Assembly: GCF_001311135.1 (NCBI RefSeq)
Contig: NZ_BBAG01000003.1
Span: 1-64,000, forward strand
From: Secundilactobacillus paracollinoides DSM 15502 = JCM 11969
GTDB taxonomy: Bacteria > Bacillota > Bacilli > Lactobacillales > Lactobacillaceae
Direction of reading: 5' to 3'
DNA length: 64,000 nucleotides
The position numbers and the translations under genes were made by a program. The notes beneath the pieces are model-generated. The model saw nothing but the letters and a program-made list of their open reading frames with translations, was not told the origin of the DNA and did not search any database. Numbering within the stretch: position 1 is the stretch's first letter; each line of letters starts with the position of its first letter. Shown in pieces: positions 59,028-64,000 of the stretch.

Positions 59028-61354
59028 TTATTTATCGGCTGTAAAGCTCGTCAAAAGTTGTTTTAGAACCGCTGATTCGCTATACAGTAGCTGTTTCTCG
59101 GTTTCAATCTGGGTTTGTCGGGATTGATAACTCGGTGCCGTTTCGATCTTCTGATTCGCCGGCTGTGCAATGGGGGTTAATTGACCGTTCTCAATGGTTA
59201 CAAAGTGCAGTTCCGAAAAGATCTGAAGCATTAAAACGAGTTGACTGGCGTCGATCTTCAAATAGGCGGCTAATTCAGCCATCCGTTTGCCAACGTCCAC
59301 GTTTTGATGCGTTTTAACGAACCTAAACAGTTTAGCATATTGTGCGCGTTCTGGCATCCCCAAAAGGTAATGACTTTGCTTAAGATAAAAATAAGCAACG
59401 ATTCGATCAGCCGTAATATGGCCCAAAACCCGCTGTAGATCAGCAATTGAGGCAGGACAATCCACTAAAAATAGCGTGTTGATCTTTTGGTCAGAAATTT
59501 CTTGTCCAGCCGTAACAACGATACTTACCGCGGTTGGCGGCAATTGCGTTCGGAGTTGCTCGTAGACTCGTTGATTAAAGAAGACATAGGTACCAGCTTC
59601 ACTGAACATCGTTTTGTGCAGCTGCTGAGTCCGTTTATCTTCAACGACCATGCCGGTTACAGCGATATCTTTAACCATCAACTGCATGTTGGTCCGGCCC
59701 TGCCACACATTAATGTCGATCTGTGCCAACAATTTCACTTGATCAGGCGCACTGGCTAACACCGGTGCAAGCGCACCCTGGCCAAAATCAATGGCATCCA
59801 CCGCCTGACCGTTATCTTCGACCTTAAACTTCAAATGTTTGCCGTCAGCCCCGATGGCCTTCACATTTTGTAAGGTTTCAGGATCGAACGCAAACAATGG
59901 GACCGGGTTATCGGTACCAAATGGTGCGAGAAGCTGAAGTTGTTCATACAACGGCATCGTCACCTTGTCAGCCGTTAACCGTGCGGCAACGTTAAGCTGG
60001 CCCTTAGGTTGATCAGTGAGATGCTGCGTTTCAGCAGCGTCATCAAACGCCGTCTGAAGTGCCGTTAGCTGATCGGCTTTGGCCGTCATTCCGACGGCAC
60101 CAGCGTGACCCCCAAAGGCAACCATCAGGTCACGGTGCCCATCAAAGGCTTCAAATAAGTTGAAACCAGCCACACTTCTACCGGAACCCTTGGCGGTATT
60201 GCTATCAGGATTCACGTTCAAGACGACGGTCGGCTTCCCCATCGTTTCAACGACCTTGCTGGCGACGATTCCTAAAACGCCTTCGTGCCAGTGTTCACCT
60301 GTAATGACCAATGCTGGGTGGTCGCGGTGATCAGCATCCTGTGCTTGTGTCAAAGCTGTCTCACTAATATCCGCAACCAGTTGCTGGCGATACTTATTCT
60401 GTTTTTCAGTTAGTTGCGCAAGCTCACTTGCCCGCTCATCGTCCAGGGTCGTTAACAACTCAACGGCCGGGGCGGCATCATCTAGGCGTCCCAGTGCGTT
60501 GAGTCGCGGTGCAATGCCAAAACCAATGGATTGTTCCGTTAATTGGCTGGGATCGATGCCCGCGCCCTGCATCAGATTCACAAGGCCCAAACGATCCGTT
60601 TGCGCTAAAATCTTAAGGCCAAGGGAAACGAGGACCCGATTCTCGTCCACGACTGGCACAAGGTCAGCAACCGTCCCAATAGCAGCAAGATCTAAGAGTT
60701 CCTGTGGGACCTCTTCTAATAGTGCAGTGGCCACTTTAAAAGCCACCCCAGCACCGGAGAGCCCCCCAAATGGGTAATCTCCTTCTGGATGCCGCGGATG
60801 AATCACGGCTGCAGCGTCCGGTAACGTTTCAGGCAGTTCATGGTGGTCAGTCACCACCACATCGCATCCCAGTTCATTAGCACGAGCAATGGCATCATGA
60901 CCAGAAACCCCGTTGTCAACGGTAACGATCAGTTGGGTACCCCCTTCAATCAGCCGCTCAAACGCTGCTGTGTTAGGGCCGTACCATCTACAAACCGATT
61001 GGGAATAAAGTAGTCAACGTTAGCACCGAACTGATCAAGCGTTTCATACATGATGGCCGTACTTGTCACACCATCCGCATCATAATCACCATAAATCGTG
61101 ACTTTTTCAGCGTTCATGATGGCGTTTTGAATCCGATCGACCCCCTTTTGCATATCGTGCATCGCAAATGGGTCGTGCAATTGACTCAGGTCTGGCGTCA
61201 AAAACGTCTGCATTGTGTCAATGGTATCGTACCCCCGATTGATCAAAATTTGCGCGATCATCGGGTCAATCTTCAGTTGTTCAGCGGCCTGTTGGGCTGC
61301 TTCCGTCGGTTGGTCAACATCTTTGACCTGCCAATCATAGTGCGATTCGATCAC
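59028..61354 (-). CDS. recJ: single-strand-specific exonuclease RecJ (frameshift)
   Basis: About 775 residues; a 5'-3' ssDNA exonuclease of recombination and mismatch repair. DHH phosphoesterase motifs IYGDYDADGVTST, TVDNG and VVTDHHELPE, then the DHHA1 domain with FGGHAGAVGMTAK, an OB domain and a Firmicutes C-terminal extension. One T lost near 60984 (VDGYGPNTAAFERL) splits it. Its start overlaps the LapA-like gene by 4 bp; apt follows. Confidence 0.95.
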
Positions 61355-61712
61355 TTACGGTCATCCTTTTCGTTTTGATCCTGCGTTGTTTGAGCCGCCT
61401 TGTTTTGCTCAGCGACCGCCCCAGTAATACGCCGGTTATGCTGTTTGACAGTTTCCGGTTCAAGCTTAGTTGCCGGTTGATCAGGCTGCTGTTTGTCCTG
61501 CCGGCGTTTTTGAAAATGCGTCACCGTCGTCAGCAAAAACATCAGCAGTGCACCAATGAACACCGCACCCAGCAACACAATGACCAGTGGCCAGCGAACG
61601 GTCACGAACCAAAATTGATTGGGACCGGTGTCACGTTTAAAATCGAAAAAACGGCAATAATGATAATCAAGATAATGCCTAATATCAACTGTCCTTGACG
61701 TTTCAACCCCAT
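61351..61712 (-). CDS. LapA-like two-helix membrane protein (frameshift)
   Basis: About 120 residues: helix 1 GQLILGIILIIIIAVFSILN, then VTPVPINF; helix 2 TVRWPLVIVLLGAVFIGALL after restoring a T in a T run near 61617; then a charged Gln-rich cytoplasmic tail. Matches the lipopolysaccharide-assembly-A domain family (DUF1049), which in Gram-positives has no known role. Overlaps the recJ start (ATGA) and follows rnz, so rnz-lapA-recJ-apt form one operon. Confidence 0.85.
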
Positions 61713-61719
61713 CGTCCCC

Positions 61720-62663
61720 CTAGTTTGTTTGACGTTCTTTATCAAACGGAATATCGATTAAATCGAAATCCTTAACGACCTTCGTCCGCGGAAAGATCGA
61801 CTTGGCCTGTTTTTCAAGCTCTAACGCCATTTTTCCGGTATAACGTGCCGAAATATGGTTGAGCAATAGCCGACCAACGTGCCCGTCACGGGCGATATTT
61901 GCAGCCTGCATATTTGTTGAGTGGTAGTAGTTATGTGCTAAATTGGCTTCGTCCTTCGCAAACGTGCTCTCGTGCACCAGCACATCCGCATTTTCAGCCA
62001 ACACACTGCTATTCGGTGTCCGTCTGGTATCACCTAAAATCGCGATAATTCGGCCTTTCTGTGCGTGCCCGATATAGTCGTGACCGTTGATCACCCGACC
62101 GTCAGGCAGTGTGACCGTTTTTCCAGCTTTCAGCTGGCCGTAGACGGGACCGGACGGAATCTGGTCCTCCCGCAATTTATCAACCATCAATTCACCCTGA
62201 TGGTCGTGCTCTTCAATGCGATACCCAAAGCATTCGATCTTATGATCCAGCTTGCGCGCATAGACGGTAAACTTATCATCGCTATAGATTTCACCTTCGT
62301 TTTCAATTTCAACAAATTCAATGTAGTACGACAACTTGGTTTCGGAAACCTTTAAGCTCGTCAACACAAAGTTGCGAATGCCCTTTGGACCATAAATCGT
62401 TAATTTTTCGTTGCCACCCTGAAATGAGCGACTGCTCAGCAACCCAGGCAGACCAAAAATATGGTCGCCGTGCAGGTGGGTAATAAATATTTTATCAATT
62501 TTACGTGGCCGAATGGTCGTCCGTAAGATTTGATGCTGCGTGCCTTCACCGGCATCAAACAGCCAAATTGAATTCCGTTCTTCAAGTAGCGAAGTGCCAA
62601 ACTGCTGACGTTTCTAAATTTTCCCGGGGAACCAGCACCCGTACCTAAAAATTCTATTTGCAT
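61720..62663 (-). CDS. rnz: ribonuclease Z (frameshift)
   Basis: About 314 residues; a metallo-beta-lactamase-fold endonuclease that trims tRNA 3' ends, mainly those lacking encoded CCA, such as the tRNA-Ser here. [20 protein letters not shown] starts the protein, [13 protein letters not shown] is the zinc motif, HESTFAKDE and HISARYTG lie later. One G lost near 62594 ([19 protein letters not shown]) splits it. First gene of the operon. Confidence 0.95.
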
Positions 62664-62694
62664 TTATGTCGTCCTTTTCTAATGTTAAGTCCGC

Positions 62695-62757
62695 AGGTGA
62701 GCGCAATGGTCGCCATAACTGAGATGTTCATTTCAGTTCGTCACCACCGCTCACCTC
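62695..62757. other. three-stem hairpin upstream of rnz
   Basis: AGGTGAGCG pairs with CGCTCACCT, enclosing GGT/ACC and AACTGA/TCAGTT stems, only 32 bp before the rnz start codon. It is likely in the rnz leader; no other gene lies in 62664-62922. Confidence 0.55.
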
Positions 62758-62922
62758 AACCTTACAATTGTAGCATATGCCACCCTAATTTTCGTCCTTT
62801 AACGTCGATTAAAATTGGAATCTTTGCTGTTCCTTTCTGAACTGCGAAGATGGTGGTTCTGCCAAAGTACGGTATAATGAGATACGACACACCATGGTAT
62901 CAGCAATATCAAGGAGGCCAGC

Positions 62923-63188
62923 ATGAACGTCATTGAATTAAAGATCCTGACCAGTCACTTTGATCCCGCATTGAAGATTGCTTTGGATCAGGATCCATTG
63001 TGCCGATTACGCGCATCACACTGGATCATGACGGCTTTCAGTTTATCAGTCAGGCCGGGCATGAGCCTTTAGATCTGGCCACATTGAAGCACCAAACAAG
63101 AGAGTTAAAGGGGCAGCCGACCCTCTTTTATCAGGGGCAACGACTATTTGGCTTTCGCCATAGTCAAAAATGGCTGTTATTTAAATAA
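62923..63188 (+). CDS. hypothetical small protein (frameshift)
   Basis: About 88 residues from ATG 62923 (AAGGAGG 5 nt upstream; TATAAT at 62873-62878). MNVIELKILTSHFDPALKIA, then after restoring one G near 62999 VPITRITLDHDGFQFISQAG and a C-terminal LFYQGQRLFGFRHSQKWLLF. Beta-rich, no known motif. 14 bp before the lipoprotein gene, so probably cotranscribed. Confidence 0.65.
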
Positions 63189-63202
63189 GGGGGAATCATC
63201 AC

Positions 63203-63961
63203 ATGAGTCATCGCAATCACTTGTGGGTCGCCGGTCTAGCCGTCATCGCTATTTCCTTAGCCGGCTGCCAGCAATCCACCAAGAGTCAAGCAACCTCGTC
63301 GGGATCACAATCCTCACAGGCAAGCCAGTCTTCAACAAAAAAGGCAGAATCTGCGGCGAGTGCGTCGTCGTCTAACAACACCGCTGCAACAATGAAGAAT
63401 TATCAAGTACCAGCTAGTGAAAAACAGAAAAAATCGTATGTTAAGTCTGGCCTGCTCACGATTCCAGGTGAATTTTCGTACGACAAAGCGGGCACAAAGT
63501 TAACGTTGAAAAAGAAACAGAACTCCACTCGAAAAACGGCTAGTACCGGATTAAGTTACCAAATGATCAGTACCAAGATGATCACGAACAGCGCCAAAAC
63601 GTCGGCGGCTAAGCAAATGGCTGAACAGGCCTTTAATGTGACCACCATCGCTAACCCCTACCAGACCATTCAGATCAACTTTAAAATTAACAACCAGCTT
63701 GATCAAGATGTTCGGACTGATGGGATCAATAAGGTTGTCTTTAACGGCACCAATACTGCAACAAGTGCCAGCGGTCTCAGCGACAGCAGTGCTGGCCAGA
63801 CCATTAAGGCACACCAAACAAGAACCTTTCACGCCATGGTGTTGACGGGAACCGCTGACACTACTGTGACGAAACTTGCCATTCAGTTTTCCGGCAGTTT
63901 TTCTGCTAATGGTGAAAAACGGTCTTCGTCGCCGAAGACGTTGGATGTTGCATTGAATTAG
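63203..63961 (+). CDS. lipoprotein of unknown function
   Basis: A 252-residue surface lipoprotein: signal peptide with lipobox LAGC (Cys near residue 22), a Ser/Ala/Gln linker (about 25-65), then a beta-sandwich-like domain with repeating Thr/Asn-rich strands (NPYQTIQINFKINNQLDQDV, TRTFHAMVLTGTADTTVTKL) resembling the DUF4352/DUF5067 type that binds extracellular ligands; that link is tentative. RBS AAGGGGG. Confidence 0.85.
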   Translation: MSHRNHLWVAGLAVIAISLAGCQQSTKSQATSSGSQSSQASQSSTKKAESAASASSSNNTAATMKNYQVPASEKQKKSYVKSGLLTIPGEFSYDKAGTKLTLKKKQNSTRKTASTGLSYQMISTKMITNSAKTSAAKQMAEQAFNVTTIANPYQTIQINFKINNQLDQDVRTDGINKVVFNGTNTATSASGLSDSSAGQTIKAHQTRTFHAMVLTGTADTTVTKLAIQFSGSFSANGEKRSSSPKTLDVALN

Positions 63962-64000
63962 AGATTCTTTGAATAATTGAGACACAAAAAGACCGGGAAT

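Overview
This window comes from a lactic acid bacterium of the family Lactobacillaceae. The evidence is a Gram-positive PolC, the linked blocks rimP-nusA-ylxR-ylxQ-infB-rbfA, truB-ribF and hrcA-grpE-dnaK-dnaJ with lepA beyond it, a proS-rseP-cdsA-uppS block beside frr-pyrH-tsf-rpsB, a mevalonate-pathway HMG-CoA synthase, and a fermentative D-lactate dehydrogenase. Genus and species cannot be read from the window. Most housekeeping genes lie on the minus strand.

Layout. 0-11.9 kb is accessory: two MerR regulators, an SGNH hydrolase, a short-chain dehydrogenase, a membrane flavohaem reductase, galU, a three-domain flavin/fumarate reductase with a divergent LysR regulator, and a HicAB toxin-antitoxin pair. 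12-42 kb is the translation, chaperone and envelope core: lepA, the HrcA/CIRCE heat-shock operon, ribF-truB, the nusA-infB operon behind an apparent attenuator, polC, proS, rseP-cdsA-uppS, frr-pyrH, tsf and rpsB. 42-64 kb is mixed: HAD phosphatase, ldhD, a tRNA methyltransferase, plsC, a heterodimeric ABC exporter, lexA with an SOS box, mvaS, a small operon led by an HPr-like protein without the phosphorylatable His, a zinc-ribbon protein, a UspA protein, a GNAT enzyme, a 2-hydroxyacid dehydrogenase, tRNA-Ser(CGA), apt, recJ, a LapA-like protein, rnz and a lipoprotein.

The most unusual content lies between genes. Two families of structured repeats recur. Family A is a hairpin element that starts at or within a few bases of a stop codon (six genes). 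Its main hairpin has arms of about 26 bp and a 7-nt loop; arm sequences change between copies with matching changes on the other side. Family B is a module of roughly 150-180 nt containing a 39-nt hairpin whose outer stem differs in every copy yet stays perfectly paired around a constant core. Two B copies form inverted pairs inside elements of about 620-690 bp with imperfect terminal inverted repeats (5.1 and 21.5 kb); one module stands alone between pyrH and tsf. An A element is inserted inside a B module at 5.3 kb.

Data quality matters. About 30 single-base frameshifts break otherwise well-conserved genes, including infB (3), nusA (3), rimP, truB, ribF and rseP. Where resolved they are mostly the loss of one base from a short run, so they look like sequencing errors rather than decay. 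Those genes are annotated here as one CDS each. Three genes also carry an in-frame TAA in the middle of plausible coding sequence.
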